DNA of 64,000 nt from Rudaeicoccus suwonensis (GCF_007829035.1 NZ_VIVQ01000005.1:1-64000); one strand, 5' to 3'; counted from the first letter of the stretch, positions 42,449 to 52,400 are shown. Notes: generated by a model not told the origin, from the letters alone. Translations and numbers: made by a program.

Positions 42449-44305
42449 TCAACTCTTAGCCGGACCATTTCCCAAACCGCGTCTTGGCCGCCGTTCCTGC
42501 TCGGTTGTGTTGGCCGGCTTCGCGAAGTTGGTCGAGCCGGTCCCGGCTGAGAGGTCGGGTCGTCCGGATGGTGTGCCGTGGCGCAGCCCTTGGATAGCCC
42601 GGTACGCGGCGGGGGACAGAACTGGTTTGCGGTCCGCCTCGTCGACCGTCGCGTCGGGGCGTCCGAAGGGGAGTGCCTGCAGCCGGGTTGTTGCCGTGTC
42701 GATAGCGACCGCCAGCTGCGCGGTCGCACGGTGCGCGGCAGCGAGTTCGCCACGTGCGCGCGCGGCGTCGTCGATCGCGGCGAGGGTGCGCGAGAACTGT
42801 TGCATGACCGCGATCCAGCCGCGGTGAGTATCAGGGCTGGAGGCGCGCATCGCGAGCACTATTTGCCGTGCGGCGAGTTCGGCGCGGGTTGGCCCGGCCA
42901 GGGTAGGTGCAGCACGTCCGGGCGTGCGTGGGGTGGCGACTTGGGCGAGTTGGTCGGCGCCTCGGCCGAGCAGGTATTCGATCTTGACTGGCTCGACCGT
43001 CGCCACCGCTTGCGTGACCGCTGACCGGCCGCCGTCGACGACGGGCGAGTCGTCGATCGCGGGGGAGTGGCCTTCCAGTTGCTCGTCGACATCGGCGCCG
43101 GCGGTGGCGTCGAAAACTGGTGGCAGCGCCATCGTGGCCGCGACGCCGGCGGCGCGCAGCATCTGCTCGTTCCACGCGGCCGCGTCGCCCTGGTCCAGGT
43201 TGCGCAGTTCGGTGTTCCAGACCCGCAAGTGTTCGCTGGCCTGCCGCAGCGGCGTGCTTGGGTCGTCGACGTCGGTCACGGGTGTGGGTGCGATCTGCTC
43301 GTCCCACAACAGCCCGGCCCACTGCCGTGTTTCATCGGTTTCGGCTGCGTCCCATCGGGGCCGCAGTTTCCCGAGCGTGAGATCTCCGGCGAGCTGAGAT
43401 GCGGTGTGCCAGCGCGCGTCCGGGTCACCGGCCAGGCGCACCTTGTACCCGCTCACTTGGCCGTCGGTGCCGCGGCGTGCGGCCTCGATCTGCACGTCGT
43501 TGGCGACGACCGCGTTCAAGAACTCCGCCTCCGTGGTCGACGACTCCGCAGCGGAGCGGACCGCGCGCTGCAGCAATACACGCTCCGGTACCGCCGGCTG
43601 CCCTGGCCGTGCAGTCTTAGCGGCTTGAGCGGCTTCACCGATCGTGTACGCCGGCAGCTGTTGCCCGTTGCGACCTTGGTCGTAGCCGCGGTCTTTCAGC
43701 GCGGTGATGAAGTCGTGCCGCTGCTCCATGTCGCGGCGCAGCTCTTGCAGTTTCGCGAAGTCGTATTGCGGTGGCATGCCCCACGCGCCGTCTGCGCGCA
43801 CCAAACTCACCGCAATGTGGATGTGGTCGCATCCCTCCGACGAGACGCCGTGCCGGACCGCGACCCACGGGTTTCCATCCAAATCACCCGTCGACGACGC
43901 GAATCCCAATCCCTGCACGATCTCGGTCGCGACCGTCTGCCACTGCTCATCGGTGTACGCACCCTCGCCGGGGTCGAGAGAGGCAATGACGTGGTAGACG
44001 TGCTCCTTACCGACCTCGTCCGGTCCACCACCCGTGGCCAGCGTTGAAGAGGAAATACCCTTGCTCGGTCCGCCGGCCGCGACGGCCAGGTGCTCGCGGT
44101 AGGACGCGCGCCACTTGCCCTCCACGACCTTGCCCAGGTCCGTTGCCAGCTTCGAGGACAGTGCACCCTCGTACAGCATCGGCAGTGCGCCATAGCCGAC
44201 GACCATGTGCTGGTCGCGGTGCTCGTCCTTCTTACCGGGGCCGTACAAGTACCGCATCAAACCGGGCATGCTCCGCCCGCGTTGCGGCACCGCCTTAATG
44301 ATCAC
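42449..44305 (-). CDS. Conjugative relaxase, MobA/VirD2-like (MOBP type)
   Basis: A 618-residue relaxase. The metal-binding motif III is DHIHIAVSLV (His161, His163), with an upstream EHVYHVIASL strand (His102) and candidate nucleophile Tyr19 or Tyr21 in LMRYLYG. The N-terminal 250 residues form the nickase; the rest is helical and resembles substrate or translocation-signal regions. The ATG at 44305 overlaps the mobC stop (ATGA), a standard mob arrangement. It is predicted to nick at the oriT upstream of mobC and stay bound to the 5' end during transfer. It is convergent with the cutinase gene. Confidence 0.9.
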   Translation of the reverse strand: MIIKAVPQRGRSMPGLMRYLYGPGKKDEHRDQHMVVGYGALPMLYEGALSSKLATDLGKVVEGKWRASYREHLAVAAGGPSKGISSSTLATGGGPDEVGKEHVYHVIASLDPGEGAYTDEQWQTVATEIVQGLGFASSTGDLDGNPWVAVRHGVSSEGCDHIHIAVSLVRADGAWGMPPQYDFAKLQELRRDMEQRHDFITALKDRGYDQGRNGQQLPAYTIGEAAQAAKTARPGQPAVPERVLLQRAVRSAAESSTTEAEFLNAVVANDVQIEAARRGTDGQVSGYKVRLAGDPDARWHTASQLAGDLTLGKLRPRWDAAETDETRQWAGLLWDEQIAPTPVTDVDDPSTPLRQASEHLRVWNTELRNLDQGDAAAWNEQMLRAAGVAATMALPPVFDATAGADVDEQLEGHSPAIDDSPVVDGGRSAVTQAVATVEPVKIEYLLGRGADQLAQVATPRTPGRAAPTLAGPTRAELAARQIVLAMRASSPDTHRGWIAVMQQFSRTLAAIDDAARARGELAAAHRATAQLAVAIDTATTRLQALPFGRPDATVDEADRKPVLSPAAYRAIQGLRHGTPSGRPDLSAGTGSTNFAKPANTTEQERRPRRGLGNGPAKS

Positions 44306-44760
44306 TCAAAGACCCTGTCAGCATCCTGCTCGTCGCCGGGAAACGCTTCACCAAAAGACCCATCCGGTAGCCGACCCATGATCGACACCAACTGCATCAA
44401 CCGATCCGTCACCACATCCGCCGCAGCCTGGATCTGTGGCCAGTGAACCTCGCCCGTCGCGTTCGCAACCTTCGCGGCCTGATTCAAATTCGATCCGGCC
44501 AAACCGATCATCCGCAGTGCCGCTTCCATCTCCAACTGGATCGACGCCAACTCCTGCGCCTGCACCACACCGCCAGCGAAAAGGGCACGCTCATACAACC
44601 GGGGGACAGAGATACCCGCCACGTGCGCCATCGACTGCACCCGCGCCCACTCCGCGGCGGTGTGCTTGATCACCGTGCGGTGCTCACGCCGACCATCAGT
44701 GCGTCGTCGACGGAAAATGCCGTCACGACCACCGCTCTCCGGCGTCTCTTCTGCAGCCAT
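44302..44760 (-). CDS. MobC-like relaxosome protein
   Basis: A 152-residue protein of the bacterial mobilisation MobC group. An N-terminal RHH-like part (EHRTVIKHTAAEWARVQSMA) is followed by the NLNQAAKVANATG motif that marks the family. It binds oriT DNA and assists strand opening for the relaxase. The frame opens at 44775, but ATG 44760 (MAAEETPES) is more likely. It is directly downstream of the candidate oriT and overlaps the relaxase gene. Confidence 0.85.
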   Translation of the reverse strand: MAAEETPESGGRDGIFRRRRTDGRREHRTVIKHTAAEWARVQSMAHVAGISVPRLYERALFAGGVVQAQELASIQLEMEAALRMIGLAGSNLNQAAKVANATGEVHWPQIQAAADVVTDRLMQLVSIMGRLPDGSFGEAFPGDEQDADRVFE

Positions 44761-45073
44761 CACGTACCTCCACACCGTCCGCCCGTTGAGGGCGGCTGGT
44801 TGTCTGGTTCACACCCTGTCCGTTCCAGTGTCGCGCGTGCTTCATCCAGCGCGACACCACCAGGGTGCCCCAGGATCGAGACCAGGCGCAAGCCCGATCC
44901 ACCCCGAAGGGGCACCCTAACCTTTATCTTGCTCCCGCCGAGCTTCTTCCTACTACGAGGCGGGAGCATCGGCAGCTGATACAACCACTGCCAACCAAGA
45001 GGGGGTTTGTGTGCTTACCGGCTGTCTAAAGTTGCCTCGTGCAGTGCGCAGTGCAGCAGATACGATCCAGCGC
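44761..45073. other. Non-coding stretch holding the candidate oriT
   Basis: About 310 bases between the divergent mobC and AT-hook genes. It contains CCGCCC-GTTGA-GGGCGG near 44778-44795 and the nested inverted repeats described under oriT. I see no further gene. Confidence 0.6.
44827..44967 (+). other. Candidate origin of transfer (oriT)
   Basis: Three inverted repeats in series: GTGTCGCGC / GCGCGACAC (44827-44835, 44848-44856), AGGGTGCCCC / GGGGCACCCT (44861-44870, 44908-44917) and GCTCCCGCC / GGCGGGAGC (44930-44938, 44959-44967). Thirteen bases after the second repeat lies TATCTTGC, which fits the MOBP (IncP-type) nic consensus YATC(C/T)TG|Y, with the cut expected between 44930 and 44931. 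It lies just upstream of mobC and the relaxase, the usual place. Experimental nicking has not been shown. Confidence 0.6.
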
Positions 45074-45388
45074 ATGGGAGCCATCAGAGAACACGCCGAA
45101 CAACTCCTCGCCGGACGACTCGCAGCCATCGACGATCTCGAAACCAACACCGCCGTCATCAAAGACCTCAAACAGCAACTGAAAGACGCTGAAACACGCC
45201 AAGCGACTGCATGGTCTGCTGCAATACAGGCCGGGTGGACCTCGCACGAGCTCGACAAACTCGACCTCGCACAGCCACCCATTCGCCGTGGAGGACGACC
45301 AAAAGGTTCACGCGCTCGGCGGTCGACTCTGAGCGCCACAGCGGCAGACCACGCGACCCAAAACACACCATCCCCGGCGTCCCCGTGA
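45074..45388 (+). CDS. Coiled-coil protein with AT-hook-like motif, 104 aa
   Basis: ATG 45074 is chosen because the residues upstream look non-coding. Residues 1-60 are helical with heptad character (EHAEQLLAGRLAAIDDLETN; VIKDLKQQLKDAETRQATAW), then RRGGRPKGSRARR near residue 75 matches the GRP core of an AT-hook, followed by a Ser/Thr tail. It is divergent from mobC across oriT, so a DNA-bending or relaxosome accessory role is possible. No family is known to me. Confidence 0.55.
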   Translation: MGAIREHAEQLLAGRLAAIDDLETNTAVIKDLKQQLKDAETRQATAWSAAIQAGWTSHELDKLDLAQPPIRRGGRPKGSRARRSTLSATAADHATQNTPSPASP

Positions 45389-45394
45389 CATTCG

Positions 45395-46291
45395 ATGTCA
45401 TCTTCCCGAGCCGAACTGAGCACCACCCTCAATGACGCCACCAACGCAGAACTCACCGAACTGTCTGAGCACAAGAGCCGCTGGCTACCAGGATCTGACG
45501 TCGCCGTCGCTTTAGAAGCTGAAACCGACCCGACACTGCGCAACGCGCGGCGAGAGCTCGCACTGACCGCGGTCAGCGTCCATCTTGTAGCACTTCAACA
45601 CCTCAGCGGCTTGGCTGCGATGCTCGCCATCGACGGAATGCTCTACCCCTGCGCCACCGCGGCCCGCGTCACGCTCGAAACCGACGCGCTCTGCTACTAC
45701 CTACTCGACCCCAACATCACCGGCGTAGAAGCGTTCCGACGTTACGCCAACACGTACCTAATCAGCGGCATGGAACAGCTACGCATCGCCCACCGCGACG
45801 ACGATGGACATCGTCGAGCAGCCACCATCGAACAACTTGAAACCAACGCAGCAACGCTGCTTCACACCGCCACCACCTACGGCCTCACAGCGCACCCATC
45901 CCCGCAGGATCTCCGCACGCCCGCCACAGTCGGCAAGGGTCAACCCTCGTCCACCAACCTCGTGAAAGATCTCCCCAGCGGGGAACGGCTTCTGCGCAAC
46001 ATCTACAGCATCCTGTCCGGTGTAGCCCACGGAAAAATGTTCGCCCTCAGCCAATTCATCACCAACGCAGCACCAGCCACCGACACAGAGTTCGCCACCG
46101 CCGACATCGCAATCTCACCCGAACGAGAAGCCCTGATGTACGCAACCACAGTCATCGCCCACCACGACTCCAGCCACCGACTGCGCACAGCCTTCGGCTG
46201 GGCTGCCTCCAACACACACCCAGAAAATGCGATGAAAACCTGCATGCGCACTTGGGCCACGATCGCTGGTGTCCCCACAGACCTTCCTTGA
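45395..46291 (+). CDS. Hypothetical protein, 298 aa, mostly helical
   Basis: No domain recognised with confidence. The central part (PCATAARVTLETDALCYYLL; RYANTYLISGMEQLRIAHRD) and the LSGVAHGKMFALSQF region resemble all-helical plasmid/defence-island proteins of the DUF5677-like kind, with a conserved-looking Arg-Glu and His. It directly follows the AT-hook gene (7 bases) and is followed by the TIGR02391-family gene, so the three may form one operon. Confidence 0.55.
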   Translation: MSSSRAELSTTLNDATNAELTELSEHKSRWLPGSDVAVALEAETDPTLRNARRELALTAVSVHLVALQHLSGLAAMLAIDGMLYPCATAARVTLETDALCYYLLDPNITGVEAFRRYANTYLISGMEQLRIAHRDDDGHRRAATIEQLETNAATLLHTATTYGLTAHPSPQDLRTPATVGKGQPSSTNLVKDLPSGERLLRNIYSILSGVAHGKMFALSQFITNAAPATDTEFATADIAISPEREALMYATTVIAHHDSSHRLRTAFGWAASNTHPENAMKTCMRTWATIAGVPTDLP

Positions 46292-46446
46292 CGCATGCCG
46301 TCGGGAGACATCGAATGGCCGGCAGGACCGGACCGCGACAAGAACTCTCCCTCTTGTGCGCGAGCGACATTACGCCGCCAGTTTCCATACGTGTGCGCAC
46401 GATTAAGCGCCGGCACAGCCAGGACGGTGGCAGGTACTTTGACCGA

Positions 46447-47160
46447 ATGGACATCGCCTGGGCGACCGAAAAACTGGAACAGTACCTACACCTTTGTGGT
46501 GAGCTTGACCTTCACCAGGAACGGGCCGGCTATGACTGGGATGACGTCTGCTCTCGTCTGAACAAGCAGGCCGAACTCCTCCTACCAACGGTCGAGAAAA
46601 TCGTTCGAGTCTCGTACCCGAAGGCACCTCACCCGCTCATGCCACCGGGCTACACCAGCACCAACAGTCAGCAATGGGTTCGCCGAGCGCTAGGTGCTCT
46701 CAGGGATACAGCCGAGACTGAGGTACATCTACGCCCCTCAGCTCCTTCACTTTTCGCTGACAGTCTCCATGGACGGATCTGGGCCGCCGCTGCACCGGTG
46801 TGGGACACGGGGGAGTTCGGTGCCGCGCTGCAGCAGGCGTCGATCACGCTTTCGGCCTACATCCGGGCGAAGGCATCATCCACTTTGCGTGACCGCAAAC
46901 TCGTCGCGCAAGTCTTCTCCCCAGACCCTCCCAAGCTCGACGCTGCTCGACTTCACTTTCCGGGCGACTCAACAGACGAGGGGTGGCAAGCCCGCCAACA
47001 GGGCCTGCACCTGATTGCACAGGGCGCGTTCGCGGGAATCCGCAATATCGCCGCTCACGAAGACGTGGACGTGAGCGAGCACGAAGCACTTGAGCAACTG
47101 GCTGTCCTGTCCTTGATCGCACGATGGACAGACATGACGGAACTTCGCACGAGAATTTGA
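46447..47160 (+). CDS. TIGR02391-family (Ymh-type) protein
   Basis: A 237-residue protein whose C-terminal half fits the TIGR02391 / Hypoth_Ymh pattern: an ALQQASITLSAYIRAKAS helix, then LVAQVFSPDPPKLD, a GLHLIAQGAFAGIRNIAAHE block and SEHEALEQLAVLSLIARWTD. Members are frequent in defence islands and on mobile elements, with HEPN-like architecture (an RN---H motif is present: RNIAAH). An abortive-infection RNase role is possible but unproven. ATG 46447 is preferred; the frame continues upstream to 46252 over the previous gene. Confidence 0.75.
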   Translation: MDIAWATEKLEQYLHLCGELDLHQERAGYDWDDVCSRLNKQAELLLPTVEKIVRVSYPKAPHPLMPPGYTSTNSQQWVRRALGALRDTAETEVHLRPSAPSLFADSLHGRIWAAAAPVWDTGEFGAALQQASITLSAYIRAKASSTLRDRKLVAQVFSPDPPKLDAARLHFPGDSTDEGWQARQQGLHLIAQGAFAGIRNIAAHEDVDVSEHEALEQLAVLSLIARWTDMTELRTRI

Positions 47161-47351
47161 TTGATGCCCCGGCGTGCCGTCCGTCTTAATCTGACCGTGC
47201 CCGGTTGGTCACCATCCTGGAGTAAATGGATGCCGGAGACGGCATGCATTTTCAGGAAAGCGCGGGTCCAAGCCTCAGCCCGTTGGAAGAGGGGCAACTG
47301 CCGGCCGCTGCTGCTGCTGAGCCGAAGCTCATGTGCCCCTGGGACGGGTCT

Positions 47352-47382
47352 TGTCCGGCGCCCGTTGCTCGGGCGCCGGACA
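47352..47382 (-). terminator. Hairpin terminator after the four-span membrane protein
   Basis: Perfect 13-bp stem (47352-47364 / 47370-47382), five-base loop, 15 bases after the stop at 47398. It could serve both strands, since a plus-strand gene ends at 47160. Confidence 0.6.
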
Positions 47383-47397
47383 GACGACGGGTGGTGC

Positions 47398-48741
47398 TCA
47401 GGGCTGGGTCAGGAGGGTGAACAGGTCGGGCTCGTGCGTGCCCGGCTGCAGGTGCTGGTGGTGTGCGGTGAGTTCCTGGGCCTGGCGGGTTGCCACGTCG
47501 AGCCCGTCGTTGTTGAGGGCGGGATCCGGCAGCCCGGTGGGGTTGCCGTGGTAGGAGCGGGCGAGCTTGATGGCCTTGTCGTGGGTGCTGGCGGTGATCA
47601 TGTCGTTGGCCTTGATGGTGGTTTCGCTGATGAGCCGGTGCAGCTTGGCGATCAGGACACCGGCCTGTTCGACCTTGGCCTGGCGGGCGTTGGTCAGTCC
47701 GTCCAGGGCCAGCTGCCGTCCGCGGATGGTGGCCGACAGGTGCTGGACCTGGTCGGTCTGGGTGGATCCGTTGTCGTACTCGGCGCGGTAGTTCAGGTAG
47801 CAGGTGAACCCGATCAGTGCACCGAACATCCCGGCCAGGGTGTACGTCAGGTACGGGTTGCCCTTGGCCAGCAGGGCTTCGGAGATGACGCGGGTGGCCA
47901 TCACTGCAGTGGCCAAGGCCACGACCACGGTCGTGGCGACCAGTTCTGCACGGACGGTGCGCGAGGCACCACCGGCAGCGATGGTCCCGTCAGCGCTCTT
48001 GTAGTTGCGGTGCCGGGCGCCCATGCGGTGCATGACGGTCGCCAGCAGCACGGTGCCCATGACCGCGAACACGAGGGCGGTGATGGCCAGGATGTTGGTC
48101 TGGGTGTCGTAGCCGATCAGGCGCAGGTTCACGTTCAGCAAGCCGACCATCGCCAGGGTGAACACCGGCAGATCCAACGCCATCAGGGCGTAGGAGGTCC
48201 GCTTCTTGTAGGGCTTGATGTTGTGCTTGACCGCGCCGTCACGCGACTCGTTCTCGATCGCCTCACGGATCATGTTGTGCTCGTGCTGGGCTTCAGCGGG
48301 GGTGTACTGCTGCCCGCGGGGACCGGCCACCGGAGACGCCTGCAGGACCTCGATCGCCCGGTCGATCTGGTTGATCTCCGCCAGCAAGGCCTTGATGTCG
48401 TTGATCCGCTTCTCGATCGGCCCGCGGACCTGCTGGGTGATGAAGACCTGCGCCTTGTGGGTGATCGCGTCCCGCTGGGTCTGTTCCCGCATGGTCAACG
48501 ACTCACCCTCGCCAGCACCCGGGTGACGGTGGGCCTCGGCGACCATGCCGTGGGTGCCGATGATCTTGGTCAACGGCATCGGACCCAAACCGATCAGCGA
48601 CGTCATCGTGTCCTTCAACGGGATGTCACGCCCGGCAGCTTCAGCGACCGGGTGCACCGTCGCGGTCGGCGCCGGCGCCTCGGTGGCGACCTGTGCCGGG
48701 ACGGTGGTGACCGTCCCGGTGGTGGTGTGGTTGGTGTTCAT
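47398..48741 (-). CDS. Four-span membrane protein with cytoplasmic coiled coils
   Basis: A 447-residue protein. The N-terminal 180 residues are soluble, with a helical segment (RGPIEKRINDIKALLAEINQ). Four spans follow between about 184 and 315 (for example LDLPVFTLAMVGLLNV, ITALVFAVMGTVLLATVM, TTVVVALATAVMATRVI, YTLAGMFGALIGFTCYL), then a C-terminal helical domain (SATIRGRQLALDGLTNARQA). The overall layout resembles membrane proteins of unknown function carried on plasmids. AGGAG lies upstream of ATG 48741. Its leader carries one copy of the repeated GTGACC-GGTCAC element. Confidence 0.7.
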   Translation of the reverse strand: MNTNHTTTGTVTTVPAQVATEAPAPTATVHPVAEAAGRDIPLKDTMTSLIGLGPMPLTKIIGTHGMVAEAHRHPGAGEGESLTMREQTQRDAITHKAQVFITQQVRGPIEKRINDIKALLAEINQIDRAIEVLQASPVAGPRGQQYTPAEAQHEHNMIREAIENESRDGAVKHNIKPYKKRTSYALMALDLPVFTLAMVGLLNVNLRLIGYDTQTNILAITALVFAVMGTVLLATVMHRMGARHRNYKSADGTIAAGGASRTVRAELVATTVVVALATAVMATRVISEALLAKGNPYLTYTLAGMFGALIGFTCYLNYRAEYDNGSTQTDQVQHLSATIRGRQLALDGLTNARQAKVEQAGVLIAKLHRLISETTIKANDMITASTHDKAIKLARSYHGNPTGLPDPALNNDGLDVATRQAQELTAHHQHLQPGTHEPDLFTLLTQP

Positions 48742-48774
48742 TTCAGTGCTCCTACTTTCTTCAGAGGTGTTACA

Positions 48775-48855
48775 GGTGGTGGTGACCGGGGGCGGTCACG
48801 GGTGCAAGTGAGCGCTCGAACAGGTCGAGGTTGAAGAACTCGTTCGGTTCGTTCG
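48775..48855 (-). repeat. Leader repeat, copy 1 (diverged)
   Basis: About 80 bases upstream of the four-span membrane protein gene, with the GTGACC-6-GGTCAC dyad, TTGCACCCG and TGTTCGAGCGCTCA blocks also found at 49138-49218 and 54523-54603. The middle differs from the other two copies, mainly at non-synonymous positions of the frame noted in the findings. Confidence 0.75.
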
Positions 48856-48878
48856 AAGCCTCCGCTGTCACGGGCAGG

Positions 48879-49121
48879 TCAGGGCTTGCGCAGCTTCTTG
48901 CTGGTGCGCTTGTCCAGCCCGGTGGTCGGGTTGTAAGTCTTGGTGGTCTCGCGGCGGATCTTGCGGGCCTGTTCCTCGACCATCACCCGGCTGTACTTCT
49001 GGTGGTTCTTGATCACGTTCGGCAACTGCTGACTCGGCATCGGTACCCCGCTGACCGTGGTCATCAACCCGACCGCGGCGCCGAGGCGACCTGCCCTGCC
49101 CTTGAAGTCCTTCAAACCCAT
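48879..49121 (-). CDS. Small basic protein, 80 aa
   Basis: ATG 49121 has AAGGGAG at good spacing. The protein begins MGLKDFKGRAGRLGAAVGLM and continues with a basic, helical body ending KRTSKKLRKP, so it may bind nucleic acid or membrane phosphate. The frame continues upstream through the repeated leader, but the Shine-Dalgarno supports the short form. It shares its leader almost exactly with the HicA-like gene at 54299-54505. Confidence 0.6.
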   Translation of the reverse strand: MGLKDFKGRAGRLGAAVGLMTTVSGVPMPSQQLPNVIKNHQKYSRVMVEEQARKIRRETTKTYNPTTGLDKRTSKKLRKP

Positions 49122-49123
49122 GA

Positions 49124-49472
49124 CGTGCTCCCTTGTGTGGTGGTGACCGGGGGTGGTCACGGGTGCAAGTGAGCGCTCGAACAGGGCAGGATCGAAGAAC
49201 ACGTTCGGTTCGTTCGGTACCGCTCAGCGGGTGCGACCGGGCACGAGAGGACCTAGGGCTTTATTGCGGTGCGATGGGCCGGTCGCAATAAAGAAACGAC
49301 CATGGCCGTACGAGCAGACCCGGTGGCAGGCTGTGACCGTGAACGATGCACAAGGACGCACCCCAGGACCAGAACAACCCCAAAACAGTGCCGGGGTGGA
49401 TCCACAGTTCGCTGTTCGGTCCTGGTTACAAGCAACAGCCGACGCGGCCGCGGCACAAACAACCGGCCTGGC
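49124..49472. repeat. 349-bp perfect direct repeat, copy 1
   Basis: Identical by inspection to 54509-54857. It covers the leader of a minus-strand gene, a divergent intergenic region with a CTTTATTGCG / CGCAATAAAG dyad (49259-49268 / 49284-49293), and the first 45 codons of the P-loop/Sel1 gene. Confidence 0.9.
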
Positions 49473-52400
49473 ACCGTTCGTGGCGTTGTCGGATCTGATC
49501 TCCAGGAAGGTCCCGACCCGGTACCGGGACGCCGCCAACGACCCCGGAGTGTCCGCCGCGCAGCGCAACAACCTGATGAATCTGGCGCAACTGCTGGAAG
49601 ACGCCACCGAGAACTGGCGAAAAAAAGGCAGCGAAGGAGCTCAACTACGCGGGTGGGCAAGCCCCACCCGCGGGTTTCCCCAAAAACCGGACCAGCACGT
49701 AGTGAAGGCGTTGACCCTGGTCATCACCAAGAAACTGAAGGTGCAACCGCCCCACGACGTGGGCGAATGGACCGACTTCCCCGCCTTGATCAAGGCGTTG
49801 CAAGCCGCAACCGGACCCCAGCAACAAGCCCGCACCACCGCACGCCAGCAAGCAGCCGCTACCCAGAAATGGGAAAAACTCGGCGGCCTGTCCCTGTTCC
49901 GTGTCCCGTCAGCACAGGAACTCCTCACCCAAGCACACCGACTAGGCCTGGGGTCCTGGCTGCTGGACGGCGGCATCCCCTCCTACGTGACCCGCCACCA
50001 AGACCAGCCTTTGACCGACGCCATCCAGGCCGTGCTCACCAACGGGAACGGACTCGTCACCGTGCTCGGCCCACCCAAAGCAGGTAAAACCCGCTCCCTG
50101 GTCCACACCCTGGCCGCCCACACCCCCGACACACCCGTGTGGTGGATCAACACCGCACCGAAAGTCATCGGTGACCTAGCTGACCTCATCGAAAAAATCG
50201 CCGCCGGTAACGGCGGGAACACCGCCGCCGCGGACGCCCTCACCGGCGCAATCGTGATCCTGGACGACCTCGGCCGATGCGGCGCCAACCCCACCGACGG
50301 CGTAACCGAACAAGCACTCACCCGCATCACCCGCCACGTCCCGGTCATATGCACCCTGCACGAAGCAACCCTCGCCGGATGGAAACGCGAAACCGTCGAC
50401 CACACCGAACCCGGACCAGAACTAGACCGCACCACCCGCATCGGCGCCAGCCCCGAACTCATCACCCTGCTCACCACCACCGCCATCACCTACCACCCCG
50501 TCTTCAGCACCGACGAATACGCCGCCGCGCTCCACGTATGGCACACCGCCACCACCCCACCCACCAACGACGACACCACCGGTGAACCCACCCGTCCTAC
50601 CGGTACCGGTGGGGAACCCGGGGTGCCACCAGTGGGACTAGAACGATTCGCTGAATACCTCGCCGCAGTCGAACCCCTCCACGCCCGCGCCACCACCGCC
50701 ACCCACCACGGCGGGATCCCCGCAGCCCTCATCGCCGCAGCCATCGACGCCACAATCCTCTACCCCGCCGGCACCGACCCCGACCAACTCCAACAACTCA
50801 CTCAATGGCACTACCAACACATCGCACCCACCAAACTCTGGCCCACCGACCCCACCCGCTTCCAAGAAGCACTCGACTGGGCCACCGACCCCATCAGCCC
50901 CGGATCACCCCACGCCATCATCACCCTCAACCCCACCCACACCGGATACCAACTCCTCGACGCCCTCACCCCACGACTCACCCCCACCAACCACACCCTC
51001 ACCCACCTCCTACCCCACAGCCACACCCTCACCAATGACGCCTGCTTCAACGCCGGAAGCCACGCCCACCACACAGGAGACCTCGACACCGCCGCCACAT
51101 GGTGGGAGAGTGCGGCCGCCCTCGGGAGCATTTCTGCGGCGAACAACCGTGGCGTCCTCGCCCAACAGGCCGGGGACCTCGACACCGCCACCACGTGGTT
51201 CGAACAAGCAGCCCACCATGGGCATGTTGTCGCGACGTATTACCGCGGAGTCCTGGCGTACCAGGCGGGCGACCTCGACACCGCCACCACGTGGTTCGAA
51301 CAAGCAGCCCACCATGGGCATGTTGTCGCGACGTATTACCGCGGAGTCCTGGCGTACCAGGCGGGCGACCTCGACACCGCCACCACCTGGTACGAGAAAG
51401 CAGCCGAATACGGACACCCTGGTGCAATGTTGAACCGTGGTGTTCTCGCCGAAAAGGCAGGGAACCTCGAGACCGCCACCACCTGGTACGAACAAGCCGC
51501 CCAGTACGGCAACGACAACGCCATGAACAACCTCGGCCTCCTCGCCAAGAAAGCCGGAGACCTGCCCACCGCCACCACCTGGTACGAGAAAGCAGCCGAA
51601 CACGGACACACCAACGCCATGAACAACCTCGGCGTCAACGCATACGAGGCGGGCGACACCGACACCGCCACCAAATGGTGGAAACAAGCCGCCCACCACG
51701 GGAACACCGACGCCATGAACAACCTCGGCGTCCTCGCCAAAAAGGCCGGCGACCTCGACACCGCCACCACATGGTTCGAACAAGCAGCCAACCACGGACA
51801 GGTCGACGCGATGCACAACCGCGGAAATCTCGCGAAGGACGCGGGGGACCTGCCCACCGCCACCATTTGGTACGAGCAAGCTGCCAAACACGGACACCCT
51901 GGTGCAATGTTCAGCCTCGCCGGCATCGCGTACCAGGCGGGCGACACCGACACCGCCACCACATGGTGGAAACAAGCCGCCACCCAAAACAACGCCGACG
52001 CCATGCACAACCTCGGCGCCCTCGCCCAAGACGCAGGAGACTTGGACACCGCCAAAACCTGGTTCGAACAAGCCGCCCAACACGGCAACACTGACGCCAT
52101 GCACAACCTCGGCGCCCTCGCCCAAGACGCAGGAGACTTGGACACCGCCAAAACCTGGTTCGAACAAGCCGCCCAACACGGCAACACTGACGCCATGCAC
52201 AACCTCGGCGCCCTCGCCCAAGACGCGGGAGACTTGGACACCGCTAAAGCTTGGTACGAACAAGCCGCCGAACACGGCAACACTGACGCCATGTGCAACC
52301 TGGGCGGCCTCGCCTACGAAACAGGAGACTTCGACACCGCCACTAATTGGTGGAAACAAGCCGCCCACCACGGCAACGCCGGCGCCATGTACATCCTCGG

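Noticed and set aside
47161-48834. A 557-codon open frame on the plus strand
   Set aside because: It is the complement of the four-span membrane protein gene, which has a good start site, sensible composition and a following hairpin; the plus frame gives low-complexity Val/Gly/Asp-rich sequence.
49153-49338. N-terminal extension of the P-loop/Sel1 protein to 49153
   Set aside because: The extension would be read through the leader repeat and promoter region of the divergent gene; a ribosome site fits GTG 49339.
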